From Microcaldota archaeon (GTDB lineage Archaea; Micrarchaeota; Micrarchaeia; Anstonellales; J096), in NCBI GenBank assembly GCA_025058915.1, contig JANXEC010000002.1, positions 1-33,308 on the forward strand: a DNA stretch of 33,308 bases. The letters are read 5' to 3'. Positions 21,813 through 30,785 of this stretch are shown here, in pieces. Under the pieces are notes generated by a model. It was given only the letters and a program-made list of their open reading frames with translations. It had not been told where the DNA came from and did no database searches. A program made the translations under genes and the position numbers. Each line of letters starts with the position of its first letter. The stretch's first letter is position 1.

Positions 21813-23015
21813 ATGAACCCTATCTTCCAAGCGATCATGCCTGTGGTGTTGCTATCTATTCTTATATACATAATCGCCCAATTGGTTGCTAGAGTGCTGA
21901 ATAAACCAGATGTGGTTGGATATATGAATTCCGAACTACTTGGAATATTGATATTTTTGACTATATTAGTTACATTGGTTCATGTGATAGATCTAATTGT
22001 TTATGGAAGTGTTTCGATTCTCAATCCAACTGCAAAACAAGACATATGTGATGCAAACGGAATATCCATACACAGATGTCATGTTACTATTGCTGGATAT
22101 TTCTTAGAGAGTATTCTGAGAGAACTTACGGATTACTATATACAACTGAATTCTCTATCGTTGATTGTAAGTTTTGTCAAGTCACTCTATGGAGTGAAGG
22201 CAATTCAGGGAGATAAGTTTGTGAAACTGAATTTCATGGGATTTGTACACATACCCGAATCCTACATAGATCCATTGATAGGTTTGACACAGAGTATGTT
22301 ACAGTTTGGGATAGCACAGTTTATGATATTATGGTACATTACATCACCCCAATTCTTCGTTGGATTCTTAAGTCTAGGTTTGGTATTGAGATTGTTTGCA
22401 CCAACCAAGAGTGCTGGTGGTTTGATAATAGCTCTGGTGTTAGGGCTATATTATGTATTTCCTATGGCATATGTTTTGATAGATGTTCATTACAGAAATG
22501 CATACGATGGAACATATGGTTTTAACAAGATCAATACTTTTAGAATCACAGATCATCTCCTATCAGCATTTGGATTACCATTTTCTAGTGAAATAGAAGG
22601 GGCTATAAATGCCCTGAGAGAGGTACAGAGATCATATGACGGGTCTCAGTCAGGCACTTCCAATCCAGATTCTGCAGCATCATCAGTAGCAGGATCTATA
22701 TCATATCTATCTAGTCTAGTAGCATTGATTATGAAAATATCTGTGATAGTGAGTGCTCTCTTCATACCTCAATTGCTCTCTTTCATACCTGGAATTATAA
22801 CAGGATATACTCTGTTGGCAGATGTGTCCCCACAGGTTTTCTTGGGGAGTGTGGTGAGAGTACCTGTGATACTTCTAAACATATATACTGAGTTCTTCCT
22901 TATCTTTGCAGTACTGATCTACATATCTCTGATCAGTACTATTGCTTTTATTAAAACATTCTCTCCTATATTGGGTGGTGACGTTGAGATTGCTGGTATT
23001 ACTCGTTTTATTTAG
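21813..23015 (+). CDS. Array membrane protein 3
   Basis: 400 aa, about eight helices. Core motif at about 183-220: VGFLSLGLVLRLFAPTKSAG, then GLIIALVLGLYYVFPMAY. A cysteine pair (Cys79, Cys89) lies in the loop between helices two and three; a Ser/Ala/Gly-rich stretch (SQSGTSNPDSAASS) sits in the long loop after the core. The C-terminus GGDVEIAGITRFI matches the ends of proteins 4 and 5. One base separates it from gene 2. Function unknown. Confidence 0.8.
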   Translation: MNPIFQAIMPVVLLSILIYIIAQLVARVLNKPDVVGYMNSELLGILIFLTILVTLVHVIDLIVYGSVSILNPTAKQDICDANGISIHRCHVTIAGYFLESILRELTDYYIQLNSLSLIVSFVKSLYGVKAIQGDKFVKLNFMGFVHIPESYIDPLIGLTQSMLQFGIAQFMILWYITSPQFFVGFLSLGLVLRLFAPTKSAGGLIIALVLGLYYVFPMAYVLIDVHYRNAYDGTYGFNKINTFRITDHLLSAFGLPFSSEIEGAINALREVQRSYDGSQSGTSNPDSAASSVAGSISYLSSLVALIMKISVIVSALFIPQLLSFIPGIITGYTLLADVSPQVFLGSVVRVPVILLNIYTEFFLIFAVLIYISLISTIAFIKTFSPILGGDVEIAGITRFI

Positions 23016-24252
23016 TGTATTTGTATATGCATCTAGTTGCGATCAGGGTGGATTTATCAGTGAGGAGTGTCTAGAGAGAGATATATTTGGAAAATTCGAC
23101 CAGAATTCATTTGAAGCAGCTATCAAGAAGATATTTCAAGATACCAAAACCAGCACTATGAACATGATAGAGAATTTTATAGTTAATGTGATAGCTCCAT
23201 ACACAGTATGTAAATCCACCAATCCGGTGGATGCAACCACACTACTCAACACCACAGCAGTTATAGTATTCATATCGATGATGCTAGTGTTTATACTGAA
23301 TGGAGTTGCATCTATGCTTGGTAGTCAGTGGAGGATCTCTGTACTAGAGGAGGGATTACAGGGATTGATATCTATCCTCGTGGTTCTGATTATAGTGTCT
23401 GTTCTGAATTACTACACTACTAACAATATATTCCAAGAATCCAAGAAGTACATAGTGAATCTGATTGTTAATTTCTCGTTCTTCACAATGCTACTGAAGA
23501 CTCTTGAGACTATGATGATTGGATTATCAAACCTAACTTTGCCATTTGGACCTCCCGATGCCAGAGGGATATTCAGTATATCCTTCTCCCAACTCTTCAC
23601 AATCATCTTCAAATCTCTAGATGTGATAAAGGGATTCTTCAGTCTAGGAATTCTGGAATACGTGTTTAAATTGTTCATCCTATGTATCGGACCTCATGTG
23701 ATAATACAGATATTACTCCCTGTAGGCATACTCATGAGAGCATTCTACTTCACAAGACCAGGAGGAAATGTGTTGGTGGGTATATCAATAGCCTTCATAA
23801 TGATATATCCTATCATAATGTATGTATATTCAAAAATCTACAACAGTATTTCGATGATATGGGATGTATACTTAACAGAATCTGTGTATAGACTTTTGGT
23901 AGGTATTATGGGAGGAATAGCTATTGTATTAATACCTCTAGCCATAAAGGCATTCATAGGCATGACCTTTAACCAAATAGCAAACATTGCAGGTATAGCA
24001 AACATATGGATGGCAATCAGGAGAAATGTAGAGATAATTAATATGAATTCATTTGGAATAGCATCAGTATTGAATCTAACTCAAATAGTACCTGTTCTGT
24101 ACTATCTGGTATTTGGATATCTCCAGCTCGCACTGATCTTCGGAGCAATACTAGGTCCTCTAGCCCTATACCTCACAGTATCCTTAACAGGTCAGATAAG
24201 CAGAGCTCTTGGTACTGAGATAAACATAGCTGCTCTGTCGAGGTTGATATAA
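22984..24252 (+). CDS. Array membrane protein 4, with N-terminal signal sequence
   Basis: 422 aa if started at the TTG at 22984 (the frame is open from 22942). This start is preferred because GGTGGTGA at 22974-22981 precedes it and the product then opens MRLLVLLVLFSVFVYASSCD, a textbook signal peptide with cleavage near YA/SS. TTG 22990 is an alternative. The N-terminal extracytoplasmic domain has Cys19, Cys29 and Cys76. About seven helices follow, with the core motif at about 242-280: QILLPVGILMRAFYFTRPGG, then NVLVGISIAFIMIYP. It ends GTEINIAALSRLI. It overlaps gene 3 by 32 bases. The signal peptide indicates that the N-terminus lies outside the cell. Confidence 0.75.
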   Translation: MRLLVLLVLFSVFVYASSCDQGGFISEECLERDIFGKFDQNSFEAAIKKIFQDTKTSTMNMIENFIVNVIAPYTVCKSTNPVDATTLLNTTAVIVFISMMLVFILNGVASMLGSQWRISVLEEGLQGLISILVVLIIVSVLNYYTTNNIFQESKKYIVNLIVNFSFFTMLLKTLETMMIGLSNLTLPFGPPDARGIFSISFSQLFTIIFKSLDVIKGFFSLGILEYVFKLFILCIGPHVIIQILLPVGILMRAFYFTRPGGNVLVGISIAFIMIYPIIMYVYSKIYNSISMIWDVYLTESVYRLLVGIMGGIAIVLIPLAIKAFIGMTFNQIANIAGIANIWMAIRRNVEIINMNSFGIASVLNLTQIVPVLYYLVFGYLQLALIFGAILGPLALYLTVSLTGQISRALGTEINIAALSRLI

Positions 24253-24253
24253 T

Positions 24254-25639
24254 ATGAGCATCTCACATGATAAACCCAACATAGATGAGAATGCAATACA
24301 GATGAATGTAGACCAGATGATAGGTTTGTTATCGAGTACATGCACAGATCCTATCAAAGATAGATGTAGAATGGAGGATCAGACCATAGCAGAGATATTC
24401 GAATCTATCAAACCTCAACTGGGATTGTTCAGTAAAGCTATAGACGAGGCTGTTGACAAGGCTATAGGGAATCTCTACAGACTAGGAGCAGGAGGCATGG
24501 GGATATTCGAAGATAAATACTGTGGATACGTACAGAATCTTGGTTATATTACATCGATGATAGGTTGGGGAATGATAGTGGTATTGTCTTACATTTTAAT
24601 AGACTTCATTGCTAGGATCATAGGGAACTCAAAATACTCTGCAATAGCAAGGAGAGAGATATTTGAAATAATAATACTCATCCCGCTCCTACTGGCATTG
24701 CTCAATCTACCTTGTGTGTTGAGGTTGAATGATAATGTTCCTATACACTCAAAGTCTCTTCTATATATACATTCTGCTATTATTTCCTCTATGATATCCA
24801 TAATACCGATCAGTTACTATGGAGCCAGTGTTGCAATGCATTCAATAACGATAGTCCAGAACCTAGGGGGAGGTGCACCTCAGACGGCTCCTCTTGCAGC
24901 CCAATACTATGAATCTGCTCTATCTCTGGCCAAGCAGGCAGCAACATTTCTCACTCTATCTTTCATATGGGTAGGTACATTTGGATTTATGTTTGATATA
25001 TTCACATATGGATTTGTGAAGTACCTACTACCAATAGCCATAATTCTAAGATCAATTCCATTCACAAAGAGTCTAGGGGGTGGTCTGATTGGATTGATCA
25101 TAGCAACTAATTTATTCATCCCTATCATCCTATCTGTGAACTACGAACTCATAAAGATGTTTGGGCCAGGTTATTTCTACTACTCTGGAAACAATGTTAA
25201 GTTCAAGTTCAATCCATGGATTGAGATGGTTATTCATATATTTGCAGGTTTTGTGATCCTCATGTCAATACTTCAGTTGTTGATGGGATTCAGATTGTTT
25301 ATAGACGTAATCAATGCAATTCAGAGATTTAGGGTCTGGCAATCGATAAGAGAAGGATTTAGGAGATTGCTAGGGTCTCTGGTAGGTCAAGGTGGAGGAG
25401 TGGCATCCACTCTCATAGATATATTCATGGTTATGAGAGTTCTATCGGTACCTACGATCAGAACCTTTGCATTCCAAATACCATTACTGCTGCTGATTGC
25501 ATTCATCGTAGTTGCTGCAATCATATTCAACATTCTCTTACCAACACTCACATTCCTGTTCTTGACATCTACTATTAAGTATCTCTCATCTATGTTTGGT
25601 GAGGAATTTGATCTTGCTAACCTCACGAGGTTGATCTAG
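24254..25639 (+). CDS. Array membrane protein 5
   Basis: 461 aa. A soluble N-terminal part of about 95 residues has Cys30, Cys38 and Cys90 and no signal peptide; Cys154 follows near the second helix. Core motif at about 258-295: KYLLPIAIILRSIPFTKSLG, then GGLIGLIIATNLFIPIIL. A basic amphipathic stretch (RFRVWQSIREGFRRLLGSL) precedes the last helices. The end GEEFDLANLTRLI matches proteins 3 and 4. The equivalence of its cysteine-rich N-terminus with that of protein 4 suggests the two are sister copies. One base after gene 4. Function unknown. Confidence 0.8.
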   Translation: MSISHDKPNIDENAIQMNVDQMIGLLSSTCTDPIKDRCRMEDQTIAEIFESIKPQLGLFSKAIDEAVDKAIGNLYRLGAGGMGIFEDKYCGYVQNLGYITSMIGWGMIVVLSYILIDFIARIIGNSKYSAIARREIFEIIILIPLLLALLNLPCVLRLNDNVPIHSKSLLYIHSAIISSMISIIPISYYGASVAMHSITIVQNLGGGAPQTAPLAAQYYESALSLAKQAATFLTLSFIWVGTFGFMFDIFTYGFVKYLLPIAIILRSIPFTKSLGGGLIGLIIATNLFIPIILSVNYELIKMFGPGYFYYSGNNVKFKFNPWIEMVIHIFAGFVILMSILQLLMGFRLFIDVINAIQRFRVWQSIREGFRRLLGSLVGQGGGVASTLIDIFMVMRVLSVPTIRTFAFQIPLLLLIAFIVVAAIIFNILLPTLTFLFLTSTIKYLSSMFGEEFDLANLTRLI

Positions 25640-26623
25640 ATGGATCAGTACCAAGTAATAGCAATAGGGATTGCATTCTTGGGTGTTATCATAGGCATTA
25701 TATTGTATCAGATCTCAAAGATCTTCAACCTAGGAGGTCTGAAGAGAATATCCGAGATATTCATATGGGAAGCTGGAGTTACGATACTACTGGCACTATT
25801 CATATTTCTCATAGTAGATAGGATGAATAGTTTTCTATTCGATGTATCCGAGATGATGTATAAAAGTATAGGTAGAGATATTTCCCAGATAACTCCAAAA
25901 ACACCTATGGCTGCTGCCAAGGCAGTCTTGAAGGAACTCATAAATAGTTGTTATCTCAGTACATATGGAATACTAGTACTGAACAGGATCGTACTTGAAT
26001 CCTTAGGATCCTCGATATCGGATTTGGGTGCAGAGGTCGGTAGGCTTCCTACTGCAACTGTGGCATATGCTCTGATATATATTTCAGATCTGCTGAGAAT
26101 AATGTTCTTCCTGCTATGGACCAGTATAGCAATGCTTAAGATCTTCCTATTCTTCTCAGCATACTACCCATTTCTGATCATGTTAGGTATAATTCTGAGA
26201 GCATTTGAACCTACAAAGTCTATGGGAGCATATCTGATCAGTCTAGGCATAGGATTATATATTGTATTACCAACAGCCTATACAGTAGGATTGGTCCTAA
26301 ATTATAATGATTTACTATGCAAATTGCCTGAATCTTTCAGAGGTGATCAGACACTTCAGATGGGGGTGGCAAATGCAATAGATATAGGCGAGAATGCAAA
26401 GAGTTTCATGGGATTTAGTAGTATGTTAGTTATGTTGTCTTCTGGTTTTATAATATTACTGAATCCTAACCTTATGGTATCTCTCATATACTCTGTCATG
26501 TCTCTGGCTCTGATTACTCCTCTGATAGCTTTCATAATAGCCCTGTCCTTTGTGAACATATCTACAACTGCTCTTGGAGGTAGAATAAGTGAAGTTGGTA
26601 GAGGATTGTTCAGATTGGTTTAA
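25640..26623 (+). CDS. Array membrane protein 6 (shortest paralogue)
   Basis: 327 aa, about seven helices with little soluble sequence. Core motif at about 176-215: YPFLIMLGIILRAFEPTKSMG, then AYLISLGIGLYIVLPTAY. Cysteines Cys104 and Cys225 lie in loops before and after the core and could pair across the membrane exterior. The end GGRISEVGRGLFRLV is the array's C-terminal pattern. ATG abuts the stop of gene 5. Its TAA stop is inside the SerRS TATA box. Being the most minimal copy, it is the best guide to the shared domain. Confidence 0.8.
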   Translation: MDQYQVIAIGIAFLGVIIGIILYQISKIFNLGGLKRISEIFIWEAGVTILLALFIFLIVDRMNSFLFDVSEMMYKSIGRDISQITPKTPMAAAKAVLKELINSCYLSTYGILVLNRIVLESLGSSISDLGAEVGRLPTATVAYALIYISDLLRIMFFLLWTSIAMLKIFLFFSAYYPFLIMLGIILRAFEPTKSMGAYLISLGIGLYIVLPTAYTVGLVLNYNDLLCKLPESFRGDQTLQMGVANAIDIGENAKSFMGFSSMLVMLSSGFIILLNPNLMVSLIYSVMSLALITPLIAFIIALSFVNISTTALGGRISEVGRGLFRLV

Positions 26624-26628
26624 ATACG
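26617..26628 (+). promoter_or_regulatory. TATA box of SerRS, containing the stop of array gene 6
   Basis: GGTTTAAATACG: TTTAAA at 26619-26624 includes the TAA stop codon and is centred about 29 bases before the SerRS ATG at 26651, fitting a leaderless transcript. Confidence 0.58.
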
Positions 26629-26650
26629 TTTTTACAGAGCGATAATACAC

Positions 26651-27886
26651 ATGATAGATATAGAACTGATCAGGAAGAATATAGATATAGTGAAGTACAA
26701 TCTCAAGATAAGAGGTTATCCTATAGAGCTTGCTGATGAACTATATAGGATTGACAGTGAGTGGAAGTCTCTGAAAGCAGAGTTAGATAATCTCAGAGCA
26801 GAGAAGAACAGACTGACCCAACAGATAGCAAAACAGAGATCTAGTGATGCTATACAGAGGGTAAAGGAGATAAATCTCAGAATACAGACAATCGAAAATC
26901 AGGAGAGTGAGTTGGATAGGAAGAGGAGAGAACTATGGAGTATAATTCCGAACATCCTAGATAGCACTGTTCCCATAGGCAAAGATGATACAGATAATGT
27001 AGAGATAAGGAGATGGGGGGATAGGATCAAGGAGAGATCTATATCTCATTATGATATACCTGATTTCATGTTCGAACATGGTGCAAAGATCTCAGGCCAT
27101 AGGTTCACAGTATTGAGAGGTAAGATAGCGAGACTAGAGAGAGCTCTGATAAACTACATGATGGATCTGGCAATTCTGAATGGATACACAGAGATGTCTG
27201 TTCCTCATCTGGTAAGGCCAGAGATTATGTTTGGAACTGGTCAATTGCCTAAGTTTGAAGAGGAGTTGTATAGGGTTGAAAGAGACAATCTCTATCTTAT
27301 CCCTACTGCTGAAGTACCTCTGACAAATCTACACAGAGATGAGATCTTGGATGAGACTGACCTACCTATCTACTACTCTGCCTTCACCCCTTGCTATAGG
27401 AGAGAGGCTGGTGCATATGGAAAAGATATAAAGGGACTGATAAGGCAACATCAATTCTACAAAGTAGAGTTGGTTAAGATAACCCTGCCTGAAAACAGTA
27501 AGGTTGAACATGAGAAGATGCTCAGAGATGCAGAGTCTGTGCTACAGGGTCTCGAACTACCATACAGGGTGATTGTGTTATGTTCAGGAGATACAGGATT
27601 CAGCTCTGCGAAGACATATGATATTGAAGTATGGATGCCCAGTCAGAGTAGATACAGAGAGATAAGTTCGGTAAGTAACTGTACAGACTTTCAGTCTAGG
27701 AGAATACCTCTGAGGTTCAGGAGAGGAGATTCAATAGAGTATCCTCACACTCTGAACGGATCTGGAGTTGCTGTTGGCAGGGCATTGATAGCTCTGATCG
27801 AGAATCACTGGGAAGATAGAGGCATAAGGATACCGAAGAGGCTCCAGGGATATGTAGGTACTGACTACATCGAGATCAACCTTTGA
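26651..27886 (+). CDS. serS: Seryl-tRNA synthetase, standard (bacterial/eukaryotic-like) type
   Basis: 411 aa. The N-terminal tRNA-binding coiled coil spans about 30-100. The class II core has motif 2 YSAFTPCYRREAGAYGKD with LIRQHQFYKVEL (about 243-275), PTAEVPLTN at 218-226 and motif 3 NGSGVAVGRALIALIENH near the end. This is the common SerRS, not the rare zinc-dependent methanogen form. It charges tRNA-Ser and, where present, tRNA-Sec. Own leaderless promoter overlaps the end of the membrane array. It overlaps the convergent rtcB gene by 11 bases. Confidence 0.95.
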   Translation: MIDIELIRKNIDIVKYNLKIRGYPIELADELYRIDSEWKSLKAELDNLRAEKNRLTQQIAKQRSSDAIQRVKEINLRIQTIENQESELDRKRRELWSIIPNILDSTVPIGKDDTDNVEIRRWGDRIKERSISHYDIPDFMFEHGAKISGHRFTVLRGKIARLERALINYMMDLAILNGYTEMSVPHLVRPEIMFGTGQLPKFEEELYRVERDNLYLIPTAEVPLTNLHRDEILDETDLPIYYSAFTPCYRREAGAYGKDIKGLIRQHQFYKVELVKITLPENSKVEHEKMLRDAESVLQGLELPYRVIVLCSGDTGFSSAKTYDIEVWMPSQSRYREISSVSNCTDFQSRRIPLRFRRGDSIEYPHTLNGSGVAVGRALIALIENHWEDRGIRIPKRLQGYVGTDYIEINL

Positions 27887-29273
27887 TAACCACAAGAGGC
27901 CTCATCACTGCAACTGGTCTGGAGAGATCATTTTCAAACACAACTCTAACCACCTCATCCACATCTTTGTATGCCTGAGGTACTTCCTCAACAACACCAC
28001 TATCTGTTCTTGCCCTAATGATTATTCCCTCTTTGGCCAAGTCCTTCAGAACACTCTCTGCCCTGTAGGTCTGTCTGGCCTTGTTTCTACTCATTACCCT
28101 GCCCGCACCATGACATGTGGATCCGAATGATAGTTCCATAGAACCTCTGGATCCTACCAGGAGATATGATGAAGTACCCATAGAACCAGGTATGATCACA
28201 GGCTGACCTACTGATCTGTAAATCTCTGGTATGTCTTGTTGACCTGCTGGAAATGCTCTGGTGGCTCCTTTCCTATGTACTATCACATCTCTCATCTCTC
28301 CATCAACCTTGTGCCTCTCTATCTTAGCTATATTATGTGCCACGTCATACACTATCTTCACATTCTCTGATCTGAACGTTTCATACAGAACTTCCCTAAC
28401 TATATGTGTGAGTATCTGTCTGTTTGCAAATGCATAGTTCACAGCACCTCTCATAGCCCCTAGATAGTTCTGACCAGTGTCAGTATCTATTCTAGTATAT
28501 GCAAGATCTCTCTCAGGCAATTCCCTGTTATTCCTAATTATCTCTGCTATATAGTCTGAGGCTATCTGATGTCCCAGGCCTCTAGATCCAGTATGTATCA
28601 TAACCATTATTTTCCCTCTGTAGAGTCCAAAGAACTTTGCCAGCTCTTCATCAAATATTCTATCTACATACTGTACTTCCAGAAAATGGTTGCCAGAACC
28701 CAAACTACCTAATTGATTTCTACCTCTTGCCTTTGCAGTCTTGGATATTTTAGTGGGATCTGCTCCATCGATCTTTCCATTTTCCTCTATGAATTCTGGA
28801 TCTCTTGTATATGCAAAACCTCTCTCCTTTGCCCAGACGACACCTAATTCTAATACCTGGTCTATCTCTGAGTCTCTCAGCCTTATTCCTCCCTCCCCCA
28901 GTCCTGCAGGTATGCTCTTGAACAGTCTATCTGAGAGTTCCCTGATCTTAGGCATTATCTCATCTTTGGATAGCCCTGTATCTAGGAGTCTGACTCCACA
29001 GTTTATGTCGAAACCGACCCCTCCAGGTGAGATGATGTTTTCGAATGCAGCTACACCTCCAACCGGAAATCCATAACCTTCATGTCCATCAGGCATCACA
29101 GATGGATATTTCAGTACACCAGGCAGCGAAGCGACATTCACAATCTGTTCTAGGGTACTATCCTCCTTCATCTTGTTTAGAAGTCTCTCAGATGCAAAAA
29201 CATATGCATCCGTTCTCATATTACCTTGCCTTCTGATTATGTATCTGTATTCACCTAATCTCTCTACTCTCAT
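27876..29273 (-). CDS. rtcB: RNA-splicing ligase RtcB
   Basis: 465 aa, no intein. Metal and active-site motifs: MPDGHEGYGFPVGG, GGVGFDINCGVRLL with Cys92, LGSGNHFLEV, IHTGSRGLGHQ, YDVAHNIAKIERH, and TCHGAGRVMSRN with His388 as the guanylylated residue. His388 is 77 residues from the C-terminus, as in the Pyrococcus enzyme (His404 of 481). RtcB joins 2',3'-cyclic-phosphate or 3'-phosphate ends to 5'-OH ends using GTP and manganese, chiefly in tRNA splicing. The usual activator Archease is not encoded next to it. TATAAAAAG at about 29279-29287 (minus sense) is a possible promoter element but lies unusually near the ATG. Confidence 0.95.
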   Translation of the reverse strand: MRVERLGEYRYIIRRQGNMRTDAYVFASERLLNKMKEDSTLEQIVNVASLPGVLKYPSVMPDGHEGYGFPVGGVAAFENIISPGGVGFDINCGVRLLDTGLSKDEIMPKIRELSDRLFKSIPAGLGEGGIRLRDSEIDQVLELGVVWAKERGFAYTRDPEFIEENGKIDGADPTKISKTAKARGRNQLGSLGSGNHFLEVQYVDRIFDEELAKFFGLYRGKIMVMIHTGSRGLGHQIASDYIAEIIRNNRELPERDLAYTRIDTDTGQNYLGAMRGAVNYAFANRQILTHIVREVLYETFRSENVKIVYDVAHNIAKIERHKVDGEMRDVIVHRKGATRAFPAGQQDIPEIYRSVGQPVIIPGSMGTSSYLLVGSRGSMELSFGSTCHGAGRVMSRNKARQTYRAESVLKDLAKEGIIIRARTDSGVVEEVPQAYKDVDEVVRVVFENDLSRPVAVMRPLVVIKG

Positions 29274-29312
29274 AATAGCTTTTTATAGAGAATTAACTAC
29301 TTAAAAGAAACT

Positions 29313-30215
29313 ATGATAGTCATAACTGGAGGAAAAGGTTTTATAGGAGGACATCTATACGATTATGCAATCCAACACGAGCAGGAGGTAATAGTTATAG
29401 ATAATCTCTCCCATCCCTCCCAAAGATCCACTCACATACCATTCATTAGGCTAGATCTAGCGAATGATAATATTTACTATTTGAAAGATGTTGATGTTAT
29501 ATATCATCTTGCTGCAGACATATCTGTGATCAACAGTATGAAAAATCCACTATACACTTACAGAAACAACATGATGTCTCTACTTAACATGCTCGAGTTG
29601 GCTAGAAAGAAAGATGCCAAGTTTGTTTTCTCCAGTTCTGCAGCAGTATATGGAAACACCCCTGAAGGGATCAAGGTTGATGAAACTTTTCCTCTAAGAC
29701 CCACTAGTGTATATGGACTGTCTAAACTACATGGTGAACACCTAATAGAGATGTATCATCAGAACTATGGTATTGATTATTGTATTCTGAGGTATTCGAA
29801 TGTGTATGGCCCTGGAGCTGATCTGGAAGGAGGGGTTATATCTAAGTTTACTAGCAAGATGTTGAGGAATGAACAAGTTGAAATATACGGAGATCCTGTG
29901 AGAGATTTTATATATGTTGATGATGTAGCGAAGATTACCTACCTAGCTAGATATCACACAGGAAAATACAATCTTAGCAGTGGAGTGCCAACCAGGATAA
30001 TCGATCTTTTCAACAGTCTATCAAGACTTACAAATTATACTAAAACTCCAATCCTCCAACCCCAGAGACAGGGCGAGATAAAATACAGTGTCCTTGATAA
30101 TAAAAAACTCATGACGGAATTCAAAGATTCACTGGAGAGGTATTCTGTATCTCTAACTCCTCTTGAACTAGGATTAAGAAGAACAGTTGAATATATAAAG
30201 TCTTTGTTCAGATAA
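29313..30215 (+). CDS. NAD-dependent sugar-nucleotide epimerase/dehydratase (UDP-glucose 4-epimerase-like)
   Basis: 300 aa, a typical extended SDR enzyme. NAD-binding GGKGFIGGH (6-14), YHLAADISV (64-72), catalytic Ser109 in FSSSAAVYG, and Tyr134/Lys138 in SVYGLSKLHGE. NVYGPG and GDPVRDFIYVDDVA are the standard substrate-side motifs of the GalE/RmlB-like group. It converts nucleotide sugars, probably for the glycans of the S-layer or lipids; a GT-C-like transferase lies at the left end of the window. Exact substrate cannot be read. The following helical-protein gene starts six bases after the stop. Confidence 0.85.
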   Translation: MIVITGGKGFIGGHLYDYAIQHEQEVIVIDNLSHPSQRSTHIPFIRLDLANDNIYYLKDVDVIYHLAADISVINSMKNPLYTYRNNMMSLLNMLELARKKDAKFVFSSSAAVYGNTPEGIKVDETFPLRPTSVYGLSKLHGEHLIEMYHQNYGIDYCILRYSNVYGPGADLEGGVISKFTSKMLRNEQVEIYGDPVRDFIYVDDVAKITYLARYHTGKYNLSSGVPTRIIDLFNSLSRLTNYTKTPILQPQRQGEIKYSVLDNKKLMTEFKDSLERYSVSLTPLELGLRRTVEYIKSLFR

Positions 30216-30221
30216 TAACTC

Positions 30222-30785
30222 ATGGACAGCACCCAACAGATCCAGAATTACTATGATCAAATCTTAGATAGTAGAAAACCTAGAGAGCTTCATAGAGCTG
30301 CTATTCAGATGTTTACCACATTTCCAGATCTCGTAAATCGTGAAAATACTAGAGACTTGGTGATAAATAAATACAAATCCTTAAAAGTTCCGTATGAGCG
30401 CAGAAGAGAACTATTAGTAAGAATTCTTTCATCTGACACTGAACTACACAAACTCAATACTCTGATAGAGTGGAAAAGAAAGTTATTCGATGAACCATAT
30501 CAACTCGACCTCTTAACAGTTATCGATGATGTTACGGAGATTTACTCTAAGTCTAAGACTATCCCTGCTCTTCAATATCTAATACTTTTCAGTACTAATT
30601 TCAATGATAATCTTAAATCTATAAAACTCAGAGAGGCACTTGGATTTTTGAAAAACCTTGAGCAGGCAAATAATCTCAAGAACCTCTCAAAATCTATAGC
30701 TAAATTACTAGGCATCAATGATCCAAATGAACTTTGTATCAATGACATTATGAATTCATTCAAATTAGACACAAAAAAATTCTAG
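30222..30785 (+). CDS. Uncharacterised helical soluble protein
   Basis: 187 aa, almost entirely predicted helical and rich in Lys, Leu, Asn and Asp; there is no signal peptide, membrane segment or known motif. Codon choice has somewhat more AAA/AAT than the neighbours. It probably shares the transcript of the epimerase (six-base gap) and ends in a four-base overlap with the convergent methyltransferase. I cannot assign a function. Confidence 0.62.
   Translation: MDSTQQIQNYYDQILDSRKPRELHRAAIQMFTTFPDLVNRENTRDLVINKYKSLKVPYERRRELLVRILSSDTELHKLNTLIEWKRKLFDEPYQLDLLTVIDDVTEIYSKSKTIPALQYLILFSTNFNDNLKSIKLREALGFLKNLEQANNLKNLSKSIAKLLGINDPNELCINDIMNSFKLDTKKF

Noticed and set aside
27876..29273. Intein in RtcB
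   Set aside because: The protein is 465 aa with all motifs contiguous and no intein splice-block sequences; length matches the intein-free Pyrococcus enzyme.
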